Assembly: GCA_963815305.1 (NCBI GenBank)
Contig: CAWFFW010000001.1
Coordinates: forward strand, 434,001 to 498,000
Origin: CAXBID01 sp963815305
GTDB lineage: Bacteria > Bacteroidota > Bacteroidia > Flavobacteriales > Flavobacteriaceae
DNA: 64,000 bases
Direction: 5' to 3'
Of this stretch, positions 44,823 through 54,009 are shown piece by piece. The translations under genes were made by a program, and so were the position numbers. The notes beneath the pieces were generated by a model that was not told the origin of the DNA, did no database searches, and worked only from the letters and a program-made list of their open reading frames with translations. How positions within the stretch are numbered: position 1 is the first letter of the stretch; every line of letters starts with the position of its first letter.

Positions 44823-46124
44823 ATGGAAGAAAAGCAGAAGGTTCACGATGTTTACAAATACGGCGCAAAAGGAGATGGCGTTACCAACGACCATAATGCC
44901 ATTCAAAAAGCCATTGATGCTTGTGAAGGCACTGGGGGAACTGTTCTATTTTCCAAAGGAAATTTTTTAACAGGTCAATTGATGCTTAGAAGTGATATCA
45001 CATTACAGATTGATTCTAGTGCAACCATATTGGGTATTCAATCGGATTTACAAGAAGACTACCCTACGGGTATGTTGCAAACTAAATACCCTAACCGCAT
45101 GTATGATGATATGCAACGTAGGTTAATTTACGGTAACCAAGTTAAAAATGTAACTATAACTGGAGAAGGCACTATTGATGGACAAGGAGATTATGCGCCA
45201 TGGAATAATGTGAAGAGCTTAGGAGCAGAAAAAGATAGACCTTCAATTTTGGCAATTGTAGGGTCTAAAAACATCACGGTTTCAAACGTCACCATGATTG
45301 AACCAGGCTGCTGGACACAGGTATATATTGAATGTGATAGCGTAGCTATTAAAAACCTTAAAATAAGAACAGGAAACCTATCTCCAAACCGTGATGCGAT
45401 AGACATTGTAGATTGCCATAATGTATTGATTGAGGATTGTGATATAGCCTCTGAAGATGATGGTATCTGCTTCAAAAGCGGAAGTGAATATGGTTGTGTA
45501 AATGCTGTGGTGCGTAATTGCACTATTGATAAGTTGAATGTAAATGCTGGAAACGGTTTTAAATTGGGAACAGATGCATTGGGAAGTTTTATGAATTTTA
45601 AGGTTTCTGGACTGAAAATAAAAAATGTCAAACGTAATTCAGCTATAGCTATAGAATCTATGGATGGTGCTATTATAGATAATTTAAACATCAGCGATGT
45701 TGAAATTTCTAATTCGGCTCAAGCTATTTTTGTTTTATTAGCGGATAGAAAACGTACCGTTCCAGGCAGAAAAGCAAGAATAGGAACTATTTCCAATATC
45801 CATTTCAAAAACATAAGAGGTAAAAATTTTACCCAACAATACCCATCCATTATAACAGGAATCCCAGGTCATAATATCCAAAATATAACTTTTGAGGATC
45901 TAGATTTAGTATTAAAGGGAGGTATACAAACAACAGACCAAACTGTTATGGAATATGATGGACAATACCCAGAGGGATATAAATATGGAAACACTAACGC
46001 CTATGGTTTTTTTATTAGGCATACGGATCAAGTTAAATTTGTCAATTGCAATATAAGTTCAGAATTGCCAGATGCCCGTGAATGGTTGGTACAGGAAGAT
46101 GTGAAAAATATAATTATAAATTAA
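44823..46124 (+). CDS. GH28-family glycosidase lacking its signal peptide by frameshift
   Basis: 433 residues as read, starting at the ATG at 44823 inside what should be the mature N-terminus. The fold is that of GH28: VHDVYKYGAKGDGVTNDHNA, GTGGTVLFSKGNFLTGQLML, and catalytic acids in NRDAIDIVD and SEDDGICFKSGSE at the usual 21-residue distance. GYKYGNTNAYGFFIRHTDQV closes the domain. The upstream 17 codons encode a lipoprotein signal in another frame. If the frameshift is real the enzyme would stay in the cytoplasm or be made poorly; if it is a sequencing error it is a surface lipoprotein. It shares the fold with the protein at 42321 but differs clearly in sequence. Confidence 0.88.
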   Translation: MEEKQKVHDVYKYGAKGDGVTNDHNAIQKAIDACEGTGGTVLFSKGNFLTGQLMLRSDITLQIDSSATILGIQSDLQEDYPTGMLQTKYPNRMYDDMQRRLIYGNQVKNVTITGEGTIDGQGDYAPWNNVKSLGAEKDRPSILAIVGSKNITVSNVTMIEPGCWTQVYIECDSVAIKNLKIRTGNLSPNRDAIDIVDCHNVLIEDCDIASEDDGICFKSGSEYGCVNAVVRNCTIDKLNVNAGNGFKLGTDALGSFMNFKVSGLKIKNVKRNSAIAIESMDGAIIDNLNISDVEISNSAQAIFVLLADRKRTVPGRKARIGTISNIHFKNIRGKNFTQQYPSIITGIPGHNIQNITFEDLDLVLKGGIQTTDQTVMEYDGQYPEGYKYGNTNAYGFFIRHTDQVKFVNCNISSELPDAREWLVQEDVKNIIIN

Positions 46125-46239
46125 ATATGAATAAAAAAGTTATGAAACCGTAGTGAAACTATTAGTCCTCTATTTAAGCTTAAAAAGTTTTGCGGAATCA
46201 TTGCTATAAACAATTATTAATCCTTTAAATATTAAAATT

Positions 46240-47310
46240 ATGAAAACAAAATTATTATTATTTGTGTTAAGCATGTTCTTAACATTGAATGTATTTGCAC
46301 AACCTAAGAAAGTGATGTGGGTTACAGAGACGGGTACTGCTGATCAGTATGATGCTGATTGGATAACGATGTTCATCAATCAAGGCTTTGATGCAAGTCA
46401 AAAAAGTCATGGTCTTTTTTCTGATCCAGCAACACCAGAACTTAAACAAGAACAATTAGACATTATTAATAGTGCTGCTGGACCAGACATCGTGCTAATT
46501 GCCCGTCCAACAGATAGCGGGAAATTTTCTACATCAACACAAGCTTATTGGAACGCCATAACAAAACCTGTTATTTTGATGAATCCATATTGTGTTAGAC
46601 AACAGAGATTGAACTGGCTTCCGACAGACGATGGGATTATTCAAGGAGGGGTATTTATTCCAGATGGACCAAAAATAGATGATGCGATTTTTCCAAATGA
46701 TTATATTTTTAATAACATTGACTTGAATACAGTTGCTCTTGAAAATAATCCTGCTTCAACTGAAACATTTTATGTGGGCGCTAGTTCCTACACAAATATT
46801 AGTCTTGTAGAATTAGATTTAGATACCAATGGAGTAGCCATATTTACTAATAATGAAAGCGGTCCAGCTCTTATACGTTTTAAAAAGGATGTACCTACTT
46901 TCACGAATAATTCAACATTTCCTGATGGAGCAACCCCAGCAGGTGATAGAACATATTTCCCAATGGGAAGTGGTTCAGGAGGCCCCAATTATGGACCTCC
47001 ATCGGCATTAGGTATTAAATTACTTGTAAACGAGATGAATTTAATGATGAATCCAACGTTAAGTACTTCAGATTTTTTGAAAAAAAGCAACTTTAGTGTA
47101 TGGACTGATAGAGAACAATCTACTGTGAATGTTAGGAATAAAACAGATGAATTGAAAACTATTGAAATTTTTAATATGACGGGTCAAACAGTTAAGACTC
47201 TTAAAAATATTTCTGGTAATGAAATATCTGTTGATGTTGCAGGCCTTACTACAGGTTTATACATTATTAAAATAAATAACAATTACAATCAAAAATTTGT
47301 AGTAAAATAG
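46240..47310 (+). CDS. secreted protein of unknown function with T9SS sorting domain
   Basis: 356 residues. The signal peptide ends near LNVFAQ. The central part (about 22-270) begins KKVMWVTETGTADQYDADWI and contains PDIVLIARPTDSGKFSTSTQ and PVILMNPYCVRQQRLNWLP, suggesting an alpha/beta (Rossmann-like) fold without residues of a known enzyme that I can name. The last ~75 residues form a T9SS type A sorting domain (IEIFNMTGQTVKTLKNISGN, then GLYIIKINNNYNQKFVVK), so it is exported and probably surface-attached. It stands alone between two enzyme genes with a terminator after it. A binding or sugar-modifying role in this locus is plausible but unproven. Confidence 0.8.
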   Translation: MKTKLLLFVLSMFLTLNVFAQPKKVMWVTETGTADQYDADWITMFINQGFDASQKSHGLFSDPATPELKQEQLDIINSAAGPDIVLIARPTDSGKFSTSTQAYWNAITKPVILMNPYCVRQQRLNWLPTDDGIIQGGVFIPDGPKIDDAIFPNDYIFNNIDLNTVALENNPASTETFYVGASSYTNISLVELDLDTNGVAIFTNNESGPALIRFKKDVPTFTNNSTFPDGATPAGDRTYFPMGSGSGGPNYGPPSALGIKLLVNEMNLMMNPTLSTSDFLKKSNFSVWTDREQSTVNVRNKTDELKTIEIFNMTGQTVKTLKNISGNEISVDVAGLTTGLYIIKINNNYNQKFVVK

Positions 47311-47321
47311 ACAGATAACCA

Positions 47322-47368
47322 AAAAAAGAACCCTGAAAAATGAGGACTAAAATTCAGGGCTCTTTTTT
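47322..47368 (+). terminator. intrinsic terminator
   Basis: Arms around CCCTGAA (47331-47337) and TTCAGGG (47353-47359), extended by AAAAAAGA on the left and CTCTTTTTT on the right with one mismatch. It follows the orphan T9SS gene and separates it from the large fusion gene, which then needs its own promoter. Confidence 0.8.
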
Positions 47369-47558
47369 AAATATTTATAATTGTTACTCACATTAATTTA
47401 TTATTAAAAAAGTAATACACTACCAACTAATAAAGCATACAACTAAATATTAGCCCAGTACATGCAAACCCTTTCTTAATATTTATTTGCACATAGAAAA
47501 ACGAGTGAAAACAATTATTAATATCTAGCTTCTTATAAATAATTTAATAAAAAAAGAA

Positions 47559-50500
47559 ATGAAAAAGAATTTAAACTTAATTGCAGTGGTCATTAGTTTG
47601 TTTCTCTATTCAGTATCTGTTTTTGCAGGTACTATAGAAACATATCCATTGGCATCCTGCTATACAGAAAGTACGTATTACACTGTAAAAGTAAATGGGG
47701 TTAACGTGCCGGTAGCAGAATATAAACCTCACGGCGATCTTCAATATTATTTTGCGCATTTGTCTGCAAGCGGAATGAATACCTATGAAGTAGATGGCGG
47801 AGAAGCTATTAGTAGTTTCGCAATAAGCCCAGACTCGTATGGTATATCAGGAACTGTTAATAGTAACACACTGGAATTTACAGTAAATGAATCTCGATAC
47901 CTTCAAATCCAAATAAACAGTAAAACAGTATTGTATTTGCTGATAGATCCTATTGAAGAATCTGTGCCAAATGCCACTGGGGTTGGAATTTATAACGTTA
48001 CAGAAGCGCCTTATGGTGCAGATGATACAGGTGTGAATGACGCAACATTTTTTATTCAAAAAGCAATTAATGATGCCTCTGTAAATGGCGGAGGAACGGT
48101 TTATGTCCCCGAAGGTGTCTATCTCGTTAGAACCATCTATTTAAAAAGCAATGTTAATTTATATATAAAAGGAGGAGGAGCTCTATTGGCTAAAAACAGC
48201 AAATTTGAATTTCCAAATAGTTCCTTACCTAACCATATTTTGAGAGTTGACAATGCCTCAAACGTAAAAGTATATGGTAGAGGGAGTATTTATAGCCGTG
48301 GCAATCTGTTAAACGGAAATGTTAATACGGCTGGCGATGGTGAATTTAGAATTGGTCCAGCTCAAATATCCAATTCGGTTAATACAACAATAGAAGGCCT
48401 TTTATGTATTGAGAGTACCGCATGGAGTTTAACTTTTGTTGAAGGATCTAGTAATGGATTGGTTAAGAATTTAAAAGTATTAAATGAAATGACTTGGGCT
48501 TGGAATGATGGCATCAACGTTATTGGATCTCATGACATTACAGTTCAGCATTGCTTTATATCAACTGCTGACGATACGGCATGTGTTAAAACACAAAATT
48601 TCCCAAAAGCACAGCCTGGAGATGCCGTGTACAATGTGACTTATGACGATATCGTGATGAAATCTGGAATTTCTTCTGGATTCAAAGTAGGCATGCAGGC
48701 TGAAGATGATATTTATGACGTTTGGGTAAAGAACATAAACGTACTGGATTGTGAGAGAGCCTTCAATATAGATCATTGGTACGGCGATGGAAATTTCTAT
48801 AACATACATTTTGTTGACTGGGTAGTTGATAAAATGACAGGAACTGGAACAAGTATCACAAAGGGTAAATATGTGGATTGTCCATTTAGAATGGAAATTA
48901 CACAACAACCAAGTTCTTCATACGAAGTAGGTGTTGGTAAGATTAGTGATATCGAAATTACGAGAGTAAAATTTAATGATTTTGGAGCTAATGACTCCTA
49001 TTTTTGGGGACAGGATGCTACGAATAACATTGATGGCGTAACCATTACAGATTTATATTTTGGAAATACGCTTATTCTAAATGGTGCAGCTGGTCATATT
49101 CAAAATAAAGGATTTGCTTCTAACATAACATACAATGGAAGTTCAACGGTTGTTAGTTTAGCTAACGTAGAAGTTGATGGAGATGCCATAAACTATTTTG
49201 ATAATGAAGCTATTACTTCTTTTTATCTTCCTTATACTTATAATACGTTGCCTGTTGTAACAGCAACTCCAACGGCTTCAGGAGCCACTTATTTAATTAC
49301 TCAAGCGACAAATTTAAGTGGCACTTTAGCGGAAAGAACAGCTACCATAGAGGTAACATCTCAGGATACATCCACAACAATGATTTACAAAATAGAATTT
49401 GAACAATTACCTGAATTGGATTTATTTCTTTCAATAGGTCAATCGAATATGGCTGGTAGGGCAAACATTAATGCTTCTCTAGGTGATTTAAATCCTGTAG
49501 GTGATGCCTATTTAATGGCAGATGCTGGTCAATTTATTGATGCTGTAAATCCATTTAACTTATATTCCACTACTAGAAAAGAAGTAGGTTTGCAAAAAGT
49601 AGGACCTTCATTTTCATTTGCTAAAAAAATAACAGCTAATATTAGCAACAAAATAGGATTTGTAGTAAATGCAAGAGGAGATACAGATATGGATGATTGG
49701 GATGACAAAACCGATAATTTATACGCACAAGCTATTGCAAGAGCTATTGAAGCTCAAAAATGGGGGACTTTTAAAGCGGTTTTATGGCACCAAGGAGAAG
49801 CTAATATCACACCCACAGAGGTAAGTGACTACACACAACAATTAGTGAATTTAACAAGCAATTTAAGAGACGATTTAGGAGATCCGAATTTATTTTTTGT
49901 TGCGGGGCAATTAGGCCAATTTAAAGCGGGTCATGCCGATTTTAACGAAATGCTTAAATCATTCCCTAATTCAGTAACTAATTCAGCATGGGTTTCTTCC
50001 TTAGGTTTAACAGATAGAGGAGATGGCCTTCATTTTGATAGAGATAGTCAAATAATATTGGGCGAAAGATATGCTGATAGGGTTTTAAATGCGGTATATA
50101 CTGGTGTTCAATCCAACCCGATTGTTGGATTTACAAATCCCACTAACAACGCTAAAGTGGAAGTAGGATCAGATTTAACCGTACAAGTAGAAGCACTTGA
50201 TAATGATGGTACCGTTTCTTCGGTGGCACTTTACATGAACAATAATTTAATAGATACAAAAGTAAGTTCGCCATATGAGTGGAGTGATTATCCGCAGTTG
50301 AAAAACCTTGCAGCTGCAAATTATACTTTAAGAGCCGTTGCTATAGATAATGATGGACTTCAATCTGAAACAACAATAACATTTAGTGTTTCAAATAACC
50401 AACTTCCTATGGTTGTTTTTGCAGACCCCACACCAAATGAAGGTGCAGAACTATCAGGTAACAGTGTTTCTGTAAGGGTTAATGCTAGTGATCCCGATGG

Positions 50501-50975
50501 TTCAATATCGAAGATAGAATTATATATGGATGATAATTTTGTTAGAAATGAAGGGGTTGCACCTTATTTATGGGGAGAGAATGCACAAGATCCACTTTTA
50601 AGAAACCTTTCAGCGGGTAATCACACTTTAAAGGCGATAGCTTTTGATAACGATAATGCTACTTCTGAGGTTAGTGTGACGTTTGATGTTTTGAATGAAC
50701 CATTAAGTGTAGATTCTATAGAAAACTCAAAATCATTCTCAATTTATCCTAACCCAGCTTCAGATAAAAACTTTTTTTTGGATATAAAAAACATGAATAT
50801 TTCCGAAATTTCAATATTTAATATTACAGGACAGATCGTATATCATAAATTGATTAAAAATAGAATTTCCTCTAATAAAATAATGCTTGATACCCCTAAA
50901 CAGGGAGGAATTTACATCATTAAAATTTCTGAAATTGATGGGGGTAGAGTTCTACGCAAGTTGGTAGTAAAATAA
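47559..50975 (+). CDS. multidomain secreted enzyme: beta-helix hydrolase + acetylesterase + Ig repeats + T9SS tail
   Basis: 1138 residues. Signal peptide 1-23; beta-sandwich about 25-130; right-handed beta-helix about 150-540 of the clan GH-N type (VPEGVYLVRTIYLKSNVNLY; acidic NDGIN near 316-320 and ADDTACVKT near 338-346). Then a cadherin/Ig-like linker about 550-615 and a SASA acetylesterase about 620-850 (SIGQSNMAGR at 625-634, WHQGEAN near 745, DGLHFDRDSQ). Two bacterial Ig-like repeats follow (VGFTNPTNNAKVEVGSDLTV; VVFADPTPNEGAELSGNSVS), then a T9SS type A sorting domain (SIYPNPASD, IFNITGQIVY, final LRKLVVK). It couples backbone cleavage and de-acetylation in one exported protein. The beta-helix keeps fewer of the classic GH28 residues, so activity is less certain there. 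Confidence 0.85.
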   Translation: MKKNLNLIAVVISLFLYSVSVFAGTIETYPLASCYTESTYYTVKVNGVNVPVAEYKPHGDLQYYFAHLSASGMNTYEVDGGEAISSFAISPDSYGISGTVNSNTLEFTVNESRYLQIQINSKTVLYLLIDPIEESVPNATGVGIYNVTEAPYGADDTGVNDATFFIQKAINDASVNGGGTVYVPEGVYLVRTIYLKSNVNLYIKGGGALLAKNSKFEFPNSSLPNHILRVDNASNVKVYGRGSIYSRGNLLNGNVNTAGDGEFRIGPAQISNSVNTTIEGLLCIESTAWSLTFVEGSSNGLVKNLKVLNEMTWAWNDGINVIGSHDITVQHCFISTADDTACVKTQNFPKAQPGDAVYNVTYDDIVMKSGISSGFKVGMQAEDDIYDVWVKNINVLDCERAFNIDHWYGDGNFYNIHFVDWVVDKMTGTGTSITKGKYVDCPFRMEITQQPSSSYEVGVGKISDIEITRVKFNDFGANDSYFWGQDATNNIDGVTITDLYFGNTLILNGAAGHIQNKGFASNITYNGSSTVVSLANVEVDGDAINYFDNEAITSFYLPYTYNTLPVVTATPTASGATYLITQATNLSGTLAERTATIEVTSQDTSTTMIYKIEFEQLPELDLFLSIGQSNMAGRANINASLGDLNPVGDAYLMADAGQFIDAVNPFNLYSTTRKEVGLQKVGPSFSFAKKITANISNKIGFVVNARGDTDMDDWDDKTDNLYAQAIARAIEAQKWGTFKAVLWHQGEANITPTEVSDYTQQLVNLTSNLRDDLGDPNLFFVAGQLGQFKAGHADFNEMLKSFPNSVTNSAWVSSLGLTDRGDGLHFDRDSQIILGERYADRVLNAVYTGVQSNPIVGFTNPTNNAKVEVGSDLTVQVEALDNDGTVSSVALYMNNNLIDTKVSSPYEWSDYPQLKNLAAANYTLRAVAIDNDGLQSETTITFSVSNNQLPMVVFADPTPNEGAELSGNSVSVRVNASDPDGSISKIELYMDDNFVRNEGVAPYLWGENAQDPLLRNLSAGNHTLKAIAFDNDNATSEVSVTFDVLNEPLSVDSIENSKSFSIYPNPASDKNFFLDIKNMNISEISIFNITGQIVYHKLIKNRISSNKIMLDTPKQGGIYIIKISEIDGGRVLRKLVVK

Positions 50976-51014
50976 AATTTTAACCTAATAATTGTTGCAT
51001 AAGTGATGATTGAT

Positions 51015-51046
51015 AATAGAGGGGCTGTTGTTTCAACTCCTCTATT
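51015..51046 (+). terminator. stem-loop after the fusion enzyme gene
   Basis: Arms AATAGAGGGG (51015-51024) and CTCCTCTATT (51037-51046), ten pairs with one G-T. It has no long T run but sits 40 bases after the stop. Probably a terminator or 3'-end protector. Confidence 0.55.
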
Positions 51047-51122
51047 TCATTAATATGAAGTAACTATCAAGCACTAAAATTTAAAAACACACCCAAATAA
51101 TATAAAAATTATTAGGTATTTA

Positions 51123-51163
51123 AAACAAGAAACAAGAAACAAGAAACAAGAAACAAGAAACAA
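51123..51163. repeat. tandem heptanucleotide repeat AAACAAG
   Basis: Five perfect AAACAAG units followed by a partial sixth, outside any coding region. Short tandem repeats of this kind can vary in copy number by slippage; here it could at most affect spacing to a promoter. Confidence 0.8.
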
Positions 51164-51807
51164 GAAACAAAAAATAAAAAAGAGCTGTAGATTTTCTAAG
51201 TTGAACATTCAAAACAAATAAATTATTATTACTGTAAAGTATTTAATCTTAATTATGGATGCTAATTAAGGAGATTAGTCAAAACGGCAGACTTATTCAG
51301 CAGCTTCTTAATAGAATTGGTGAATTCTGCAAAAGTAATCTTGGTGATTCTAATAATGTATGAAGTGTAAATTTCATAAATAAAACTTTAGACAGATTTA
51401 TTCTTAAAAAAAATTACTTTAAAGCTGTTACAACTCTTCCATCCCATATTTTGGTATTAGATTTACTAATAATTTTATAGAAAATTTTAAAAAATCAACT
51501 ATAGATAAAATTTATGCTATATAAAATGCTCATTAAACCATACTAATATCTATAAAAATGAGTTTTTAAAAATAATAGAAATCATAAAATTTTCAATTTT
51601 GATTCTTTTATTGTTAATATAGTGTTGGTTTATAGCTATTGGTTTAAAAGAAAAATAGCGGTTAAACAATTAGTGGCTTTTAATTTATAAAATAGTTGAT
51701 TTTAAATCAATATTACTGTATGTACAAAATAGATACGTTTTATTACAATCTAGAAAGTATTTGAAATTGCATAGAAAAGTATAATATTTAAGAGAAAAGC
51801 AAGTAGC

Positions 51808-52572
51808 ATGAAAAAAAATTACTCAATCATTCTTTTTGTAATTATAACACTTCAGACTTTTGCTCAAACTCCTAAAATTATTTTAAAATTTGATGATACC
51901 ACCGTAAAAAATAATAGCTGTTCTGCTAAGTGGGTTTTAGATCTATTATTAGCTAGAAAGATAAAGGCTGGATTTGGATTTATTGCAGACAGATCGGATG
52001 CTACTGCAAAAACATTTATGGCGCCTTATTTAAATGCAACCAACGATGATGGAGAAAAATTATTTGAAGTTTGGCACCATGGTTTAGATCACGTAAACCC
52101 AGAATTTAATGGAACTGGATATGCTTATCAAAAACAGCATTTTGAAGATGCAGATGCCTTGATAAAATCTTTAGTTGGTGTGCAAGCTAATTCTTTCGGA
52201 GCTCCTTTTAATGCAACAGATGCAGATACTTATCAAGTGTTATCTGAAAATAATTATTATAAAGTAATTATGTTGGGAAGTACTCCACGAGCGTCGTCAG
52301 AGATTTTAAATCTAAACCAAAGAGTTAATTTAGAATCATCTACAGCTAACCCTAGTTATGCCACTTTTTTAAATAATTACAATAATAAAAAAGCATCATA
52401 TACAGATTACATGATTGTGCAGGCACATCCTAATAACTGGGGAGATGCTAAAAAAAATGAATTAACACAAATGCTTGATTTTTTAATAAGCGAAGGATGT
52501 GAGTTTGTAACACCTTATGAATATTTTTTAAGTTTACAAGAATCACTATCCATTGATAATATAAAAAAATAA
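51808..52572 (+). CDS. polysaccharide-deacetylase-like secreted protein with lost sorting domain
   Basis: 254 residues with a signal peptide ending near LQTFAQ. The catalytic-like part has a NodB/CE4 appearance: ILKFDDTTVKN (Asp pair near 28-29), FEVWHHGLDHVNPEF (histidines near 92-97) and APFNATDADTYQ, ending with VQAHPNNWGD and EFVTPYEYF. CE4 enzymes remove N- or O-acetyl groups from polysaccharides using a metal. The open frame stops after SLSIDNIKK, the usual linker before a T9SS sorting domain. Recognisable sorting-domain pieces follow out of frame (separate entry). It may thus reach the periplasm but not the surface. Family assignment is moderate because the classical HxxxH motif is not exact. 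Confidence 0.72.
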   Translation: MKKNYSIILFVIITLQTFAQTPKIILKFDDTTVKNNSCSAKWVLDLLLARKIKAGFGFIADRSDATAKTFMAPYLNATNDDGEKLFEVWHHGLDHVNPEFNGTGYAYQKQHFEDADALIKSLVGVQANSFGAPFNATDADTYQVLSENNYYKVIMLGSTPRASSEILNLNQRVNLESSTANPSYATFLNNYNNKKASYTDYMIVQAHPNNWGDAKKNELTQMLDFLISEGCEFVTPYEYFLSLQESLSIDNIKK

Positions 52573-52804
52573 AATAATCTATTTCAATTAGATATAAATG
52601 GGAGAAATATTGATATTGAAAATAATAAGCATCGGAGATTTTAATCTTCTATATATACAATGTTAGGTCAAAAAGTATATGAAAAAAAGCATATAAAAAT
52701 CTAAGCTAAGACTTCCTTATCCGAACGGTTGGTTAAACCAAATGATGATATTTAAATTAAAACATGGTAGTACATTAATAATCCGTAAAATATTAGTACA
52801 ATAA
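52573..52804 (+). pseudogene. decayed T9SS C-terminal sorting domain
   Basis: Directly after the deacetylase-like stop, pieces of a type A sorting domain can be read in shifted frames: FQLDINGRNIDIENNKHR, then IYTMLGQKVYEKKHIK (about 52651-52700), and finally IFKLKHGSTLIIRKILVQ with a stop at 52802-52804. These match the beta-strands IxxxxGQxV and the terminal KxxxK of such domains. At least two frameshifts or stops separate them from the enzyme, so the tail is no longer made. Confidence 0.7.
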
Positions 52805-53936
52805 CTTTTAAAATTTATCATAAATAAGGAATGATAATATATAAAGGTTTGTGAAACTATCTCGGGCCTTTTTTGATTCCTTAAATCGAACACGAAACTT
52901 AATTTTTAGATTTAAATCTAGGCGTTGATCAACAATAAGTATTTTACAAAAAAGTATAAATTTAAATAAAAAATATTTTCGGAGACATTTTGCTTTTTTT
53001 TTGAAAAAACTTAATGTAAATTTTAAAAAAAAACTATTAATATTCCTTCTGTAGACATCCAATTTTTTAAAATAATTAATAGTTGCTAAATATAGATAAC
53101 AATAAAATTATTTATAATGGTGGCAATGTATCATCTTTGACTCTATTAAACTGATTCCTACCATCTACAAGACGAGTATCACAACACATTTTAGTGGCAT
53201 CAAAAAAAATTATAAAGACCCAGATAAAATATTAATAACTAAATTAGACAGTGGTTCATGGTTTCACCGCAATTTTTGCGTTACGCTGGGCATCCTTGTA
53301 AAAAGGTATTCAATTTCAGATATTTAATTAAAAATACCGGTCAGCTTACTATTGTAGCATGTACTAGGTTAGAGATTTTTTTAAAGATATTTCGTTTTAT
53401 ATTCTTATATCCCATTTTGGGCGTAATAACTTTTAATGGTAGATCAAGATAGATTAATTGAAAGTTAATAAATATTGTTTTATACAACTCATCTTTTTTT
53501 ATTACCATCATATAATTTTAAAATTACTAGATAAAACACATCGTTTTACGATGTTTTATTTAAGAATAAAAGACCTTTGGATGCTTCAAAATATAGTAAA
53601 CATATTTAATTTTTTCTATTTTAGCTTTATATTTTCAAAATAGTCAGTGTCTTGTCTATAAAGACTTTATGTTATCTAAATCCTAATAATAAAAAAAGCA
53701 GTACATAATAAAATTTATATCTTATTTTATTCTCTTCCAAAAGAATTTATACCAGAAAACCACAAATTTCTTGCTTTTCACTTTCAATTAACTTTAAAGA
53801 TGTTTTAAAAATACGTGTGTTTATGCGCTAAGTTTATCATAATTTCAACCAAATTTACCCAATAAAGCAAGTTTATCGATCAATTACCAAACCTTTTAAA
53901 ACAAATAAACCCCGCTATTAGCGGGGTTTATTGAAG
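52805..53936. other. gene-poor region
   Basis: About 1.1 kb of very AT-rich DNA between the PUL end and tRNA-Lys. Short open frames on both strands (52808-53062 minus, 53258-53452 and 53458-53643 plus) look spurious. One stretch, 53118-53327 on the plus strand, is open for 69 codons without an ATG and reads coding-like (FDSIKLIPTIYKTSITTHFS, GSWFHRNFCVTLGILVKRY), so it may be a gene fragment of unknown family. The terminator of tRNA-Lys lies at the right end. Confidence 0.5.
53904..53932 (-). terminator. intrinsic terminator of tRNA-Lys
   Basis: A perfect 13-base stem, AATAAACCCCGCT and its complement, with the loop ATT. On the minus strand it is followed by TTTGTTTT and lies five bases after the tRNA 3' end. 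Confidence 0.85.
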
Positions 53937-54009
53937 TGACCGGGCTGGGGCTCGAACCCAGGACCCTCTCCTTAAAAGGGAGATGCTCTACCAACTGAGC
54001 TACCAGGTC
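53937..54009 (-). tRNA. tRNA-Lys, anticodon TTT
   Basis: 73 nucleotides on the minus strand. The D arm contains AGCTCAGTTGGTAGAGC, the anticodon stem TCTCC/GGAGA encloses CTTTTAA (anticodon TTT), the variable loop is GGGTC, and the T arm is CTGGGTTCGAGCCCCAG. The acceptor stem GACCTGG against CCCGGTC has one U-C mismatch at pair 5-68. The discriminator is A and CCA is not encoded. Confidence 0.93.

Larger units (their letters stand above)
50976..51807. other. intergenic region with heptanucleotide repeat
   Basis: 832 bases without a supported gene. It contains the stem-loop at 51015-51046, a tandem AAACAAG repeat at 51123-51163, and a tiny open frame of 34 codons at 51259-51363 (MLIKEISQNGRLIQQLLNRI and on) in a stretch less AT-rich than its surroundings. 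The latter could be a gene remnant, but I recognise no family. The promoter of the deacetylase-like gene should lie near the right end. Confidence 0.5.

Noticed and set aside
51123..51163. Possible CRISPR array in the AAACAAG repeats
   Set aside because: Units are 7 bases with no spacers and no cas genes nearby; it is a simple tandem repeat.
53258..53643. Two plus-strand open frames (64 and 61 codons) before tRNA-Lys
   Set aside because: Phe/Ile/Lys-rich chance translations of AT-rich DNA with no recognisable features.
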